Shown here one piece after another: positions 29,406-39,942 of a DNA stretch of 64,000 nt. Below the pieces are notes generated by a model. That model saw nothing but the letters and a program-made list of their open reading frames with translations. It was not told the DNA's origin and searched no databases. The translations under genes were made by a program, and so were the position numbers. Numbering within the stretch: the stretch's first letter is position 1; the number at the start of each line of letters is the position of its first letter. The DNA is from Marinobacter nitratireducens (GTDB lineage Bacteria; Pseudomonadota; Gammaproteobacteria; Pseudomonadales; Oleiphilaceae), in NCBI RefSeq assembly GCF_000708045.1, contig NZ_ANIE01000003.1, forward strand, positions 682,001-746,000. Reading direction: 5' to 3'.

Positions 29406-31844
29406 GTGGCGAACTCTTACGACATGCCAAAACTGTCGACGCGCTTACAACGTTTTCGTAAAGGGTCTCCCCTTTCTTTCCGTTTGCTGGCCTGGATACT
29501 GCTATTCAGTTCAGTCTTTACGCTGATTACGTCGGCCTTTCAGATTTACTCCGACTATCGAAAAGACATTTCCCAGATTGATAAACGAATGGCGGTGGTT
29601 GAATCCGGCTATGCATCCAGTCTGGCGCGCAGTCTGTGGGCACTGGATCAGAAACTGCTCCAGACCCAAATGGAAGGGATCCTGAGTTTACCGGATATCG
29701 TTCACTTGCGGCTGAGAATCGAACCGGATTCCGAACTGGTCATGGGAGAGATACCCCGCGAATCCGAAACGACCGTCCACAGCTTCGACCTGATTCATGA
29801 GGGCGATGAAACGTTCAAGCTCGGTGAACTTACCATCACCGCGGACCTTGCCCGCGTCTATCAGGAAATGGAACGTAAGGTCGGCATCATCCTTGCCACC
29901 CAATTCCTCAAGACCTTCCTAGTCTCCATTCTGATCATCTGGATATTCCAGCATTTTGTGACCCGCCACCTCACCACAATGGCGAATTATGCACGTGATT
30001 TTTCTCTGCAAAACCTTGCGCGCCCTCTGGTTCTCGACCGCCCCCACACTCCGTCCAATGAGTCAGACGAACTGGGTAAGGTCACCGATGCGATTAACCA
30101 GATGCGGGAGCGCCTGAACGACGATATCGGGCGTCAGGAGCGGGATGCTGCAGAAATCCGGAAGTTCTCCAAAGCCATCGAACAGAGCCCGTCGTCGGTT
30201 CTGATCTGTGACCGCCAATGGCGTATCGAATTTGCCAACCAGAAATTCAGCCAGCTCACCGGCTACGATGCCCAGAGTATCATTGGCAAACATCCCGGCG
30301 CGCTTGGAGAAAATGACCTCGACAATCGCGAAAGCCGGCATCTATGGCAATCCATCCGGCTGCAGGTGCAGCGGGTCGGCGTCTGGCAGGGCGAGGTCAA
30401 CAGCGTTCGCAAAAACGGTGAGCGATTCTGGGAACAACTCATCGTTACGCCCATCAAGGATGGCGGCGGTGAAACCACCGGCTACCTGATACTTGGCGAG
30501 GACATCAGTATCCGGAAACGCTACGAACAACAACTGCTCAGACAGGCCAACTATGACATCCTGACGGGCCTGCCGAACAGAATGCTGGCCCTTGACCGCC
30601 TGAAACTCGCACTGGCCCAGGCCCGCCGGGAAAACTCACAAGTCGGGGTTATGTTCCTGGACCTCGATAACTTCAAACACATCAATGACACCCTGGGCCA
30701 CGATGCCGGCGACAACCTGCTCATCGAGGCCGCGCGTCGTATTTCAAGCTGCCTCAGGGGCACCAGTACCGTCGCCAGACTTGGTGGTGACGAATTTCTG
30801 GTAATTCTACCCGGGCTTACCGGATCCGATGCTTCATCCCAGGTTGCAGACCGGATCCTCAAGACCTTCTCACCGCCCTACATCCTTAACGGGCAAGAGG
30901 TCTTTGTCACCACCAGCATCGGGATCTCCGTATTCCCGACCGACTCGGACAACAGCGGCACCCTGCTCCAGCATGCAGACGCAGCCATGTACCAGGCAAA
31001 ACACAAGGGCAAGAGTGCCTACGCTCATTTTGCGCCGGAAATGACGGAAGTGTCCCACGAACGACTGCAAATGGAATCGAGAATGCGGCGAGCTCTCGAG
31101 CTCAACGAGTTCGAACTCAATTTCCAGCCCATTGTGGACACCGATTCCGGCAACCTCGTCGCAGCGGAAGCCCTTCTTCGCTGGAATAACCCTTCCATGG
31201 GCATGGTCATGCCGGATCGGTTCATTCCGCTTGCTGAAGAAACCGGACTGATTATCCCAATTGGCGAATGGGTATTGCAGGAAGCCTGCCGCGCAGCCGT
31301 CACCTGGAAAGAAACGACGGGGCGGGACATCGGTATTTCCGTCAACGTGTCGCCCCGGCAGTTCAGGGATCCGGGCTTTACCAGTACGGTATTGAATGCC
31401 GTCTCGTCGTCTGGCCTGAACCACAATCAACTGGAACTGGAGATCACCGAAAGGCTGATTCTCGATAACTCGATCGAAACCGCCGAGATTCTCCGGCAAT
31501 TGGACGATGCCGGCGTTCGCCTTTCCGTTGATGACTTCGGCACGGGGTACTCAGCATTGAGCTATCTGAAGAGCTACCCCTTCGACACACTCAAGATCGA
31601 TAAATCCTTCGTGCAGGATGTGATGAAAGAAGCCGAAGATGCCTCTCTCGTCCGGGCAATCATAAATATGGCCCATAGCCTCGGACTGAGCGTGATTGCT
31701 GAGGGCGTAGAAGAAGAAGCACAGACTCACTTCCTGAAACAGGAAGGGTGCGACTATTCCCAGGGCTACTTTTACAGCCGGCCACTTCCCACTGAAGACT
31801 TTGAAACCTGGCTAAAAACCACCCAACGCCTGCAACAGGCTTGA
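29406..31844 (+). CDS. Membrane GGDEF-EAL protein with periplasmic sensor and PAS domain
   Basis: This 812-residue protein should make or degrade cyclic di-GMP. Two membrane helices (about 26-47 and 159-184) flank a periplasmic domain of about 110 residues; a HAMP-like linker, a PAS domain (about 250-370), a GGDEF domain with an intact GGDEF near 460, and an EAL domain follow. The GGDEF inhibitory RxxD site is replaced by RGTS. The EAL domain keeps EALLRW, the DDFGTG loop and the KIDKSF Lys, so phosphodiesterase activity is likely. The GTG start has AGGA nearby; an ATG six codons later lacks one. It ends 15 bp before ackA without a terminator. Confidence 0.92.
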   Translation: MANSYDMPKLSTRLQRFRKGSPLSFRLLAWILLFSSVFTLITSAFQIYSDYRKDISQIDKRMAVVESGYASSLARSLWALDQKLLQTQMEGILSLPDIVHLRLRIEPDSELVMGEIPRESETTVHSFDLIHEGDETFKLGELTITADLARVYQEMERKVGIILATQFLKTFLVSILIIWIFQHFVTRHLTTMANYARDFSLQNLARPLVLDRPHTPSNESDELGKVTDAINQMRERLNDDIGRQERDAAEIRKFSKAIEQSPSSVLICDRQWRIEFANQKFSQLTGYDAQSIIGKHPGALGENDLDNRESRHLWQSIRLQVQRVGVWQGEVNSVRKNGERFWEQLIVTPIKDGGGETTGYLILGEDISIRKRYEQQLLRQANYDILTGLPNRMLALDRLKLALAQARRENSQVGVMFLDLDNFKHINDTLGHDAGDNLLIEAARRISSCLRGTSTVARLGGDEFLVILPGLTGSDASSQVADRILKTFSPPYILNGQEVFVTTSIGISVFPTDSDNSGTLLQHADAAMYQAKHKGKSAYAHFAPEMTEVSHERLQMESRMRRALELNEFELNFQPIVDTDSGNLVAAEALLRWNNPSMGMVMPDRFIPLAEETGLIIPIGEWVLQEACRAAVTWKETTGRDIGISVNVSPRQFRDPGFTSTVLNAVSSSGLNHNQLELEITERLILDNSIETAEILRQLDDAGVRLSVDDFGTGYSALSYLKSYPFDTLKIDKSFVQDVMKEAEDASLVRAIINMAHSLGLSVIAEGVEEEAQTHFLKQEGCDYSQGYFYSRPLPTEDFETWLKTTQRLQQA

Positions 31845-31859
31845 ACCACCCGGATAAAG

Positions 31860-33062
31860 ATGTCGATGGATGACACGATACTTGTGGTCAATTGCGGCAG
31901 CTCATCACTAAAGCTGGCACTGTTTGACCAGAACCACAAACCTCTTGCCTCTGCACTGGCAGAACGCCTGGGCGATCAGTCCCCCCATGCTCGAATTGGC
32001 GACGGCGGAGCCCCGGTAGCCCTGCCGCCCGGCGCAAACCACGAACAAGCACTGGAGGCGCTGATCCGCGCTTTCCAGGATCGCGGGTTAATGAGTTCAC
32101 AGCCCTCAGCCGTTGGCCATCGCGTCGTCCATGGCGGCGAGACCTTCCGGCATTCCGCGCTCATTGACGATTCAGTTCGTGACGCGATCAGCGAATGCTC
32201 AGGCCTTGCTCCGTTGCACAATCCGGTCAACCTGACCGGAATCGACGCCACCCGGGCGCTTTTCCCCTGGGTTCCACAGATCGCGGTCTTTGACACCGCC
32301 TTTCATCAAACCCTGCCCCGAAAAGCGTTTCATTATGCCGTACCTGAATCCTGGTATCGTGACTGGGGCGTGCGGCGTTATGGCTTCCACGGTACCAGCC
32401 ATAAGTTCATGAGCCAGGAGGCCCCCAGACTGCTTGGGCGCACGCCAGCCGCCACCTCCATCATCTCTGCGCATCTGGGCAATGGATGCAGCATTACGGC
32501 AATCCGTGATGGTGTCAGTGTCGACACCAGCATGGGGCTGACACCACTTGAAGGCCTGGTCATGGGTACTCGCAGTGGCGACGTCGACCCTGGCCTTTTC
32601 GAATACCTCGCCACTAAGGGACTGACCGCTAAGCGGGTCCATAAAGCCCTTAATGGCGAAAGTGGCCTGCTTGGTATTTCCGGCCAGACGAACGACATGC
32701 GCTCGCTTTGTGAACTGGCCGACCACGGACACGAGCCATCCAGCCTGGCCATCGACATATTCTGTTTCAGGTTGGCCAAATATGTCGGGGCCATGATGAC
32801 CTCCCTGAAGCAATTGGACGCGCTGGTCTTCACCGGTGGCATTGGAGAAAACAGCGCCCGGATACGGCAACAGACCCTCGAAAACCTCGAAATCCTGGGA
32901 TTTGTGGTAAACCCGGAAGCAAACAAACACCACGGGCGCCTGAGTGACGGTCACATTGAAGACAGCACGTCGCGTTTTCCAATACTGGTGATCCCCACCA
33001 ATGAAGAGCTTGTTATTGCCCGGGAAGCCGCCCGATTCGCCAACCGCTCCGGCTCCGCATAG
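31860..33062 (+). CDS. ackA: Acetate kinase
   Basis: AckA interconverts acetyl phosphate plus ADP with acetate plus ATP. The 400-residue protein has the family opening VVNCGSSSLKLALF, the FHGTSHK motif, the acetate-binding DTSMGLTPLEG loop and the TGGIGENSARIR phosphate region. Alternative ATGs sit at codons 1 and 3. It lies 15 bp after the GGDEF-EAL gene and 27 bp before pta, so the three are likely one transcript. Confidence 0.97.
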   Translation: MSMDDTILVVNCGSSSLKLALFDQNHKPLASALAERLGDQSPHARIGDGGAPVALPPGANHEQALEALIRAFQDRGLMSSQPSAVGHRVVHGGETFRHSALIDDSVRDAISECSGLAPLHNPVNLTGIDATRALFPWVPQIAVFDTAFHQTLPRKAFHYAVPESWYRDWGVRRYGFHGTSHKFMSQEAPRLLGRTPAATSIISAHLGNGCSITAIRDGVSVDTSMGLTPLEGLVMGTRSGDVDPGLFEYLATKGLTAKRVHKALNGESGLLGISGQTNDMRSLCELADHGHEPSSLAIDIFCFRLAKYVGAMMTSLKQLDALVFTGGIGENSARIRQQTLENLEILGFVVNPEANKHHGRLSDGHIEDSTSRFPILVIPTNEELVIAREAARFANRSGSA

Positions 33063-33089
33063 TTCGGGATTTCAATCAGGAACGACACC

Positions 33090-35243
33090 ATGGCTAAAAG
33101 TCTTTTTATTGCCCCTACCTCCATTGACTCCGGTCTGACTTCCGTCTGCCTCGGACTGTTGAGGGCCCTTGAGCGGGTCGGCGTGAGCGTTGGTTTTTAC
33201 AAACCGTTCTGTCAGTCAGTCCACCATGGCGAGCATCTCCACAATGACGGGAAAGATTCGTCCACTGAGTTCATCCGGGCCAGCAGCCATCTCACGCCGC
33301 CAACGCCGATTCCCCTCAAAGAAGCTCAGCATCAGCTCAACCGTGGCAAAACCGACCTGCTGATGGAAAACATTGTTGGGGAATACCAGGCGGTCGCACG
33401 CGACGTCGATGTGGTCATCATTGAAGGCCTGGTGCCGGATCGCAGTGAGGCCTATATCGCTCGCCTGAACGTCGAAGTCTCGCGCAACCTGGGCTCCGAG
33501 GTCATTCTCGTTGCGCCACCCAAGAATCGCGCACCAGCAGATCTCGACGAGGAGCTTGAATTCTCCGCCAGACTGTTCGCCAATCCATCAGACCCTGACG
33601 TCATCGCGGTTATCCTCAATAAAGTGGGAGAACCCGAATCATCGGGCCTTTCAGCACCCACCATCAATGATAAAGATACGCAAACACCGGACTACAGTAA
33701 GCGCTGCAGCGTATTCTCCAGTCAGAGATTCAGGTTATTGGCGACGATTCCCTGGCAACCGGATCTGTTGGCGCCCCGGGTTTCAGACGTCGCCCGAGAG
33801 CTTGAGATGAGAGTGCTGAATGAGGGCCAAATGCACACCCGAAGGATTCAGCGGGTATCGGTTTGCGCCAGGACGATCCGCAATATGACGGACACCCTCA
33901 GGCCCGGCACACTCATGGTCACACCGGGTGACCGGGACGATATCATCGTGGCAACCGCTGTTGCCGCACTGAACGGCGTTCCCCTGGCTGGCCTGCTGCT
34001 CACCGGCGGTCTGATGCCGGACCCCAAGGTAACTGATCTCTGCCGCAGTGCACTTGGCACCGGGTTGCCCGTGCTGTTCTCGGATAACAATACCTATGAA
34101 ACGGCTTACCTCCTCGGCAACCTCTCCAGCGCCATACCCACCGATGACCCGGAAAGGATAGAAAAAGCGATGGAGGCAGTGGCGACCCGGATTGATACAG
34201 ACTGGCTCCAGGAACACCTGAAAGTCCAACGGCAGAGCCGGTTATCGCCACCGGCCTTTCGATACCAGCTATCCGAGCGCTCAAGAGCGGCCAACAAGCG
34301 CATCGTCCTTCCCGAAGGATGTGAACCCAGAACGGTGCATGCCGCGATTATCTGCCATGACCGCGGTCTTGCCCGTTGTGTTCTGCTGGGTGACAAAAAC
34401 GAAGTTGAGCGCGTTGCCTCTTCCCAAGGACTCGAACTTCCCGACGATATTGAAATCATTGATCCGGCCGCGGTTCGCCGCAACTACGTCACCCCAATGG
34501 TCGAGCTGCGTAAACACAAGGGGCTGGCACCCGACATGGCAGAAGCCATGCTTGAAGACAACGTTGTACTGGGCACCATGATGGTCGCCCTCGATGAAGC
34601 CGATGGCCTGGTTTCCGGTGCCATCCACACGACCGCAAACACCGTCCGGCCGGCGTTGCAGCTGATCAAGACACATGATCAGGCGCGGGTTGTCTCCTCG
34701 GTGTTTTTCATGTTGTTACCGCAGCAGGTGGTGGTCTATGGCGACTGCGCGATCAATCCCGATCCCGACGCGGAGGAACTGGCTGACATCGCCATTCAAA
34801 GCGCCCAGTCTGCTGAGGCGTTCGGGATCGACCCGGTCGTAGCAATGATCAGCTACAGTACCGGCGAATCAGGAAGTGGACAGGACGTGGACAAGGTTCG
34901 GGAAGCAACACGGATTGCGAGGGCCAGACGCCCCGACCTGCTGATTGATGGTCCGCTTCAATATGATGCTGCCGCCATCGAAAGCGTTGCCAAAAGCAAG
35001 GCGCCGGAGAGTAAGGTCGCTGGGCGGGCCACGGTCTTCGTATTCCCGGATCTGAACACTGGCAACACCACTTACAAGGCCGTGCAACGAAGCGCCAACG
35101 TGGTGAGTATCGGCCCAATGCTTCAAGGTCTGAGGAAGCCGGTAAACGATCTATCCAGGGGCGCCCTGGTAGAGGATATCGTGTTCACTATCGCCCTGAC
35201 TGCCGTTCAGGCGCGCCAGGTGGAGGCTGCGGGGCTGAGCTGA
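33090..35243 (+). CDS. pta: Phosphate acetyltransferase, long form
   Basis: Pta converts acetyl-CoA and phosphate to acetyl phosphate. At 717 residues it is the long form: an N-terminal P-loop-like dethiobiotin-synthetase domain (SLFIAPTSIDSGLTSVCLGL), a DRTGG regulatory domain around 215-330, and the catalytic C-terminal domain from about 390 with VLPEGCEPRT and the GMVSGAIHTT-like segment ADGLVSGAIHTTANTVRPA. Such N-terminal domains confer allosteric control by NADH, ATP or pyruvate in E. coli. It ends in a terminator that overlaps its stop codon. Confidence 0.97.
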   Translation: MAKSLFIAPTSIDSGLTSVCLGLLRALERVGVSVGFYKPFCQSVHHGEHLHNDGKDSSTEFIRASSHLTPPTPIPLKEAQHQLNRGKTDLLMENIVGEYQAVARDVDVVIIEGLVPDRSEAYIARLNVEVSRNLGSEVILVAPPKNRAPADLDEELEFSARLFANPSDPDVIAVILNKVGEPESSGLSAPTINDKDTQTPDYSKRCSVFSSQRFRLLATIPWQPDLLAPRVSDVARELEMRVLNEGQMHTRRIQRVSVCARTIRNMTDTLRPGTLMVTPGDRDDIIVATAVAALNGVPLAGLLLTGGLMPDPKVTDLCRSALGTGLPVLFSDNNTYETAYLLGNLSSAIPTDDPERIEKAMEAVATRIDTDWLQEHLKVQRQSRLSPPAFRYQLSERSRAANKRIVLPEGCEPRTVHAAIICHDRGLARCVLLGDKNEVERVASSQGLELPDDIEIIDPAAVRRNYVTPMVELRKHKGLAPDMAEAMLEDNVVLGTMMVALDEADGLVSGAIHTTANTVRPALQLIKTHDQARVVSSVFFMLLPQQVVVYGDCAINPDPDAEELADIAIQSAQSAEAFGIDPVVAMISYSTGESGSGQDVDKVREATRIARARRPDLLIDGPLQYDAAAIESVAKSKAPESKVAGRATVFVFPDLNTGNTTYKAVQRSANVVSIGPMLQGLRKPVNDLSRGALVEDIVFTIALTAVQARQVEAAGLS

Positions 35244-35257
35244 TACAGCCCCGTTTT
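35230..35257 (+). terminator. Intrinsic terminator overlapping the pta stop
   Basis: CGGGGCTG pairs with CAGCCCCG and runs into TTTT; the TGA stop of pta lies in the 8-base loop. The converging der gene ends 20 bp away. Confidence 0.75.
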
Positions 35258-35263
35258 GCAAAA

Positions 35264-36685
35264 TCAGCGTTTGATGCTTTTCTGGCGGGTCTTCTTGATG
35301 CGCCGACCTTTCTTCAGGTCATTGTCTTTTTTGACTTTCTGACGGGGCGTCAGACGGTCAACCTTGCCGGCAAACGGGTTTTCTCCGCCTTTGAATTCGA
35401 AGCGGATCGGTGAACCGTTGACCTTGAGGACCTTACGGAACGTATTTTCAAGGTATCGCTTGTAAGCGCCTGGCAGGGACTCAACCTGGTTGCCGTGAAC
35501 CACGATAACCGGAGGATTGGAACCACCCTGATGGGCGTAGCGCAACTTGATACGCCGGCCCTGAACCATCGGTGGCTGGTGCTGGGCAACGGCGTCCTGG
35601 AGAATGGCCGTGAGGCGGTTGGTTGGCCACTTTGCCATCGCCGACTCGTAGCAATCCTGCACCGAATCATACATAACGCCCACGCCGGAGCCGTGCAACG
35701 CGGAAATGTAGTGCTTGTCCGCATAATCGAGAAAGTCCAGGCGACGCTGAACCTGCTCCTTCACCCGCGCCCTCTCCTCCGGATCCATCCCATCCCATTT
35801 ATTGACAGCAATGACCAGAGAACGCCCGGCATCAAGCACAAAGCCAATGAGGTGCAGATCCTGGTCCACCAATCCCTCTCTGGCATCGATAACCAGAATC
35901 ACAACATGCGCATCATCAATGGCCTGCAGTGTTTTGATGATCGAGAATTTTTCGACGACTTCACGCACGTTTTTGCGACGGCGCACACCCGCTGTATCAA
36001 TCAGGGTGTATTCCTTTCCCTGCCTTTCATAGGGAATATACACGCTGTCCCGGGTGGTGCCCGGCATGTCATAGACGACAACCCGTTCCTCGCCCAGCAT
36101 CCGGTTTACCAGGGTAGATTTGCCGACATTCGGCCGACCCACCACACCGATGCGGATACCCGGATAGCGCTCGGCACGGTCCTCTTCTTCCCGCTCCTCT
36201 TCTGAAGGTAACAACGACTCCAGCAGGGACCGAATGCCGCGGTTGTGAGAAGCCGCGATCAGGAAGGTGGAATCAAATCCTAGGCTGTAAAAATCGGAGG
36301 CTGCAATATCCGGATCCTGGCCATCGGTCTTGTTCACGACCAGGTGGGCTTTCTTACCCGAGCGGCGAAGGTGATCCGCGATCAGCTCATCGCCGGCGGT
36401 GAGGCCCGCGCGACCATCAACGAGGAAAAGTACGATATCAGCCTCTTCCACCGCCTGCAGGGACTGGCGTGCCATTTCGGCATCAATACCCAGTTCGTCG
36501 CCGGTCAGACCACCGGTATCAATAACAATAAAGCGCTGACCCTCGTAGTTGCCCTCGCCATACTTCCGGTCCCGGGTCAGGCCCGGAAAATCCGCCACCA
36601 GCGCATCCCGGGAACGGGTCATCTGGTTAAAGAGCGTCGACTTACCCACATTCGGGCGGCCAACAAGAGCAATTACTGGGGTCAT
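35264..36685 (-). CDS. der: Ribosome biogenesis GTPase Der (EngA)
   Basis: Der is an essential double-GTPase for 50S assembly. Two Era-like G domains are visible: G1 GRPNVGKST near residue 8 with NKTDG later, and a second G1 GRPNVGKST near 185 with NKWD, followed by the KH-like C-terminal domain and a Lys/Arg-rich tail. The ATG at 36685 gives [12 protein letters not shown] and 473 residues, matching the family start; an upstream TTG extension is unlikely. It follows bamB by 57 bp. Confidence 0.97.
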   Translation of the reverse strand: MTPVIALVGRPNVGKSTLFNQMTRSRDALVADFPGLTRDRKYGEGNYEGQRFIVIDTGGLTGDELGIDAEMARQSLQAVEEADIVLFLVDGRAGLTAGDELIADHLRRSGKKAHLVVNKTDGQDPDIAASDFYSLGFDSTFLIAASHNRGIRSLLESLLPSEEEREEEDRAERYPGIRIGVVGRPNVGKSTLVNRMLGEERVVVYDMPGTTRDSVYIPYERQGKEYTLIDTAGVRRRKNVREVVEKFSIIKTLQAIDDAHVVILVIDAREGLVDQDLHLIGFVLDAGRSLVIAVNKWDGMDPEERARVKEQVQRRLDFLDYADKHYISALHGSGVGVMYDSVQDCYESAMAKWPTNRLTAILQDAVAQHQPPMVQGRRIKLRYAHQGGSNPPVIVVHGNQVESLPGAYKRYLENTFRKVLKVNGSPIRFEFKGGENPFAGKVDRLTPRQKVKKDNDLKKGRRIKKTRQKSIKR

Positions 36686-36742
36686 AAATGTGTCACTACG
36701 CAAAAGAAGGAGGCCACCCCGACGGCTGCCGGGGTAGAAAAA

Positions 36743-37915
36743 TCACTCAACCGGACGGATCTTGTAGACCGCCATGTCGCCGCTGTTTCCAAAAACCAGC
36801 AGGTTACCATCGCTAAGGCGCTGCAAAGGTACGCGAATACCCTCATCGTCGAACTCCATCTGGCCCACCAGACGACCGTCCTCGCGAGAGAGAATGTGGA
36901 GGTAACCCTCAAAATCACCAACCACCAGGTAGTCTTCATACACCATGGGCTGGGTTGGCTGGCGCCATGCCAAACGATCCTGAGTCCACAGTTCCCGGCG
37001 ATCCGACCCCTGCAGAGCGGTTATGTCTCCGTTCGCTTCGGCCAGGTAGATGCTGCCATCGCCCACCATCGGGGACTGAAGGCTTGATGCCTTGCGACTC
37101 CAGATCTCCTGACCGGTGCGAATATCCACCAGTGCCAGTTTGCCGTGGTAACCGACGACCAGCATGGCGGAATCAAGTACCAGCGGTTCACCACTGACAT
37201 CTACCAACCGGTCCAATTCCGTCCGCCCTTGTGGCTGACCTACCTCATATTGCCAAACCGGCTGACCGGATTCCGTAGAAATCGCGATCAGACGGCCGTT
37301 GGAAAACGAGGCAACCACAAGATCGCCGCCGACAAGGGGGGCTGCAGCAGCCCGCATTGACAAAACCGGCACAACGCCGTCGTATTGCCAGAGCTTCTCA
37401 CCATCGGTTGCGTCAAAGGCAAGGACCCGACCATCGGTAGTCTGTGCTACGACCAAACGACCATTGGAGCGAGGCGCAGACAGCACTTCCGTGGGCAGAG
37501 CGGCCCGCCATAATTCACTACCATCCGCCCTTGAGAGCGCAACCAGGTCCGCCTCACGGGTGGTCAGGTACAGCTGGTCAGCATCGCCACCGACTCCGGA
37601 AAAAATCCGGTCTTCGAGTTCAACTTCCCAGAGAGTATCGCCATTCTCGCGCTTAACAGCCACCAGCTCGCCATCGGCAGACGCTGCGTAGAGCATATCG
37701 CCGGCATTGAGAGGGGCCAGGTACAGGAACTCATCATCATGCCCGTCACCGACAGACATACTCCAAACCTGGTCAAACTCTGCGGATTCCTCAATATCCG
37801 GAACCGGCGCCGGTTGCTCAAACGTATCGGTGGTGCTGCAACCCGACAAGCCCATCGCGATGACAAGGCCACTGCTCAGGCAAGCACGAACCATCCTGTT
37901 GCGCGACAGACGCAT
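36743..37915 (-). CDS. bamB: Outer membrane protein assembly lipoprotein BamB
   Basis: BamB is a beta-propeller lipoprotein of the BAM complex that folds outer-membrane barrels. The N-terminus is a lipoprotein signal with lipobox LSGC (Cys26). The rest is a repeated PQQ-like blade pattern (GELVAVKRENGDTLWEVEL, GRLIAISTESGQPVWQYEV), as expected for an eight-bladed propeller of 390 residues. Its ATG overlaps the yfgM stop by one base (TGATG). The pairing yfgM-bamB-der is conserved in this group. Confidence 0.96.
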   Translation of the reverse strand: MRLSRNRMVRACLSSGLVIAMGLSGCSTTDTFEQPAPVPDIEESAEFDQVWSMSVGDGHDDEFLYLAPLNAGDMLYAASADGELVAVKRENGDTLWEVELEDRIFSGVGGDADQLYLTTREADLVALSRADGSELWRAALPTEVLSAPRSNGRLVVAQTTDGRVLAFDATDGEKLWQYDGVVPVLSMRAAAAPLVGGDLVVASFSNGRLIAISTESGQPVWQYEVGQPQGRTELDRLVDVSGEPLVLDSAMLVVGYHGKLALVDIRTGQEIWSRKASSLQSPMVGDGSIYLAEANGDITALQGSDRRELWTQDRLAWRQPTQPMVYEDYLVVGDFEGYLHILSREDGRLVGQMEFDDEGIRVPLQRLSDGNLLVFGNSGDMAVYKIRPVE

Positions 37916-38568
37916 CAGGCGTCCTCCCCGACGCCCAGGTCAGACAGTTTCAGGTCCAGGATTCCGCTGCGTCCCTGCTGACTGGATTCCCGCGCGGCCA
38001 GGTAGGCTTCCCGTGCACCATCCTGATCACCCTGGGCCAGCAGTATATCGCCCTTCAGTTCTGAGAAGATTGCATTGAAACTGTCTGCGTCGCCTGCCGA
38101 ATCAATGGTCGCCAAAGCTTCATCGTACTTTTGCGCCGTAAACTGGGCGCGCGCCAGACGGTTACGAACCACGAGCGAAAGCGCCTTGTGCTCGCCAGCC
38201 TTGGCCAGTGCCCATTCCAGTGACGCAATGGCGTCTTCTGCCTGACCGGCTTCCAACTGTTGACGGGCAAGAATCAGGTTACCGTAGATCGCATAGGCAC
38301 TATCGGTATATTCGTCACGGAGGGTACCGGCAACATACTCGACTGTATCAGCGCTGGTTTCATCCGCCTGATCACTGAATGCATTCAGCAGATTGGCGAA
38401 CTCGTTGGCCGCTTCGGTGCGCTGTTGGGCCTGGTGGTCTTGCCAGCCCTGCCAGCCAAACACGATAGCCAGTGCAGCACCAACACCGATCAACAGAGAA
38501 TTCCCGTTATTTTTCCACCAGTCCTTGATTGCCTGGACCTGTTCTTCTTCGGTGCGCATCTCCGCCAT
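37915..38568 (-). CDS. yfgM: YfgM-type ancillary Sec translocon / periplasmic TPR protein
   Basis: The 217-residue protein has a short cytoplasmic N-terminus, one membrane anchor (about residues 24-42, LLIGVGAALAIVFGW) and a periplasmic TPR-like domain. In E. coli YfgM associates with PpiD at the SecYEG translocon and influences the Rcs response. Position between hisS and bamB is conserved in pseudomonads. Family assignment is firm; the functional detail is by homology. Confidence 0.93.
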   Translation of the reverse strand: MAEMRTEEEQVQAIKDWWKNNGNSLLIGVGAALAIVFGWQGWQDHQAQQRTEAANEFANLLNAFSDQADETSADTVEYVAGTLRDEYTDSAYAIYGNLILARQQLEAGQAEDAIASLEWALAKAGEHKALSLVVRNRLARAQFTAQKYDEALATIDSAGDADSFNAIFSELKGDILLAQGDQDGAREAYLAARESSQQGRSGILDLKLSDLGVGEDA

Positions 38569-38609
38569 GGTGACTCCTGTAGTCGAATCTTTTTCTTTTA
38601 TTTCGGTAA

Positions 38610-39890
38610 TCAGTGATTTAGGGCATCGGCGAGAACTGACGCAAGGTCAGCCTGCGCCACTTCCTGCTGGGCTTCGTCAGCACGCAGAGGTTTAACGCCT
38701 GCTGTGCCCTGCTCAATTTCGTTTTCGCCCAGAATAACGGCATAGCGCGCGCCACTCCGGTCGGCTTTCTTCATCTGACTCTTGAAGCTGCCGCCGCCGC
38801 AGTGCGTGACAATAACACGACCGGGCAATTCGGAACGCAAATTTTCCGCCAGGGCCATTGCAGAGGCAACTGCCTTGTCCCCCATCGCCGTCACGTAAAT
38901 ATCAGCATCGTTGTTTACGCTTCCGGGGATCAGATCGAGTGTCTCAAGCAGAAGGATAAGCCGCTCGACACCCATGGCGAAACCAACGGCTTTGGTTGGC
39001 TTTCCGCCTAGCTGCTGAACCAGCCCATCGTAACGTCCGCCCGCACAAACCGTGCCCTGGGCCCCGAGGCTATCGGTAATCCATTCGAAGACGGTCTTGC
39101 CGTAATAGTCCAGCCCACGGACCAGGGCCGGATTTACGGTGTAGTCCACACCGGCAGCATCCAGTAGCGCCTTGAGCTGGTCGAAATGCTCTTTCGATTC
39201 ATCATCCAGGTAGTCATCCAGACTCGGAGCATTTTCGAGAATTTTGCGGGTGCCTTGATCTTTGCTGTCCAGGATTCGCAGCGGATTGGTTTCCAGGCGG
39301 CGTTTGCTGTCAGCATCGAGGTCATCTTTGAACGCACCCAGGTATTCCACCAGTGCCTGGCGGTAGACCTTGCGCGCTTCGGATGTACCAATGGAATTGA
39401 TCTCCAGCCGAGTATGTTCGACCAGTCCCAGCGCTTTCCAGAGGCGGGACGTCAATATCAGCAGTTCCGCGTCGATATCCGGACCATCGATGCCGAAGCA
39501 CTCCACACCAATCTGATGAAACTGCCTGTAGCGCCCTTTCTGGGGCCGCTCATGACGAAACATCGGGCCCGTGTACCAGAGGCGACGGGTTTGATTGAAG
39601 AGCAGACCGTGCTCTTCGGCGGCGCGAACGCATCCCGCTGTTCCTTCGGGGCGAAGGGTGAGACTGTCCCCGTTACGATCCTCGAAGGTGTACATTTCTT
39701 TTTCAACAATGTCCGTCACCTCACCGATTGAACGTTTGAACAGGTCTGTCTGTTCAACGATGGGCATACGGATTTCCTGATAACCGTACTGAGCCAGAAC
39801 GCCCCGCACGGTACTTTCGAGATACTGCCAAACCGGCGTCTGCTCCGGGAGAATGTCATTCATCCCGCGAATTGCCTGAATCTTTGCCAA
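38610..39890 (-). CDS. hisS: Histidyl-tRNA synthetase
   Basis: This class II aminoacyl-tRNA synthetase has motif 1 around [18 protein letters not shown], motif 2 around [19 protein letters not shown], the histidine-specific LVRGLDYYG and AGGRYDGL segments, and a C-terminal anticodon-binding domain. Length 426 is usual. It lies between ispG (52 bp upstream) and yfgM, a conserved order. Confidence 0.98.
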   Translation of the reverse strand: MAKIQAIRGMNDILPEQTPVWQYLESTVRGVLAQYGYQEIRMPIVEQTDLFKRSIGEVTDIVEKEMYTFEDRNGDSLTLRPEGTAGCVRAAEEHGLLFNQTRRLWYTGPMFRHERPQKGRYRQFHQIGVECFGIDGPDIDAELLILTSRLWKALGLVEHTRLEINSIGTSEARKVYRQALVEYLGAFKDDLDADSKRRLETNPLRILDSKDQGTRKILENAPSLDDYLDDESKEHFDQLKALLDAAGVDYTVNPALVRGLDYYGKTVFEWITDSLGAQGTVCAGGRYDGLVQQLGGKPTKAVGFAMGVERLILLLETLDLIPGSVNNDADIYVTAMGDKAVASAMALAENLRSELPGRVIVTHCGGGSFKSQMKKADRSGARYAVILGENEIEQGTAGVKPLRADEAQQEVAQADLASVLADALNH

Positions 39891-39942
39891 CTTAAACCCT
39901 TAAACGTCTGTCTGTAATTAGAATCGGAACCGTGACCGCCAG

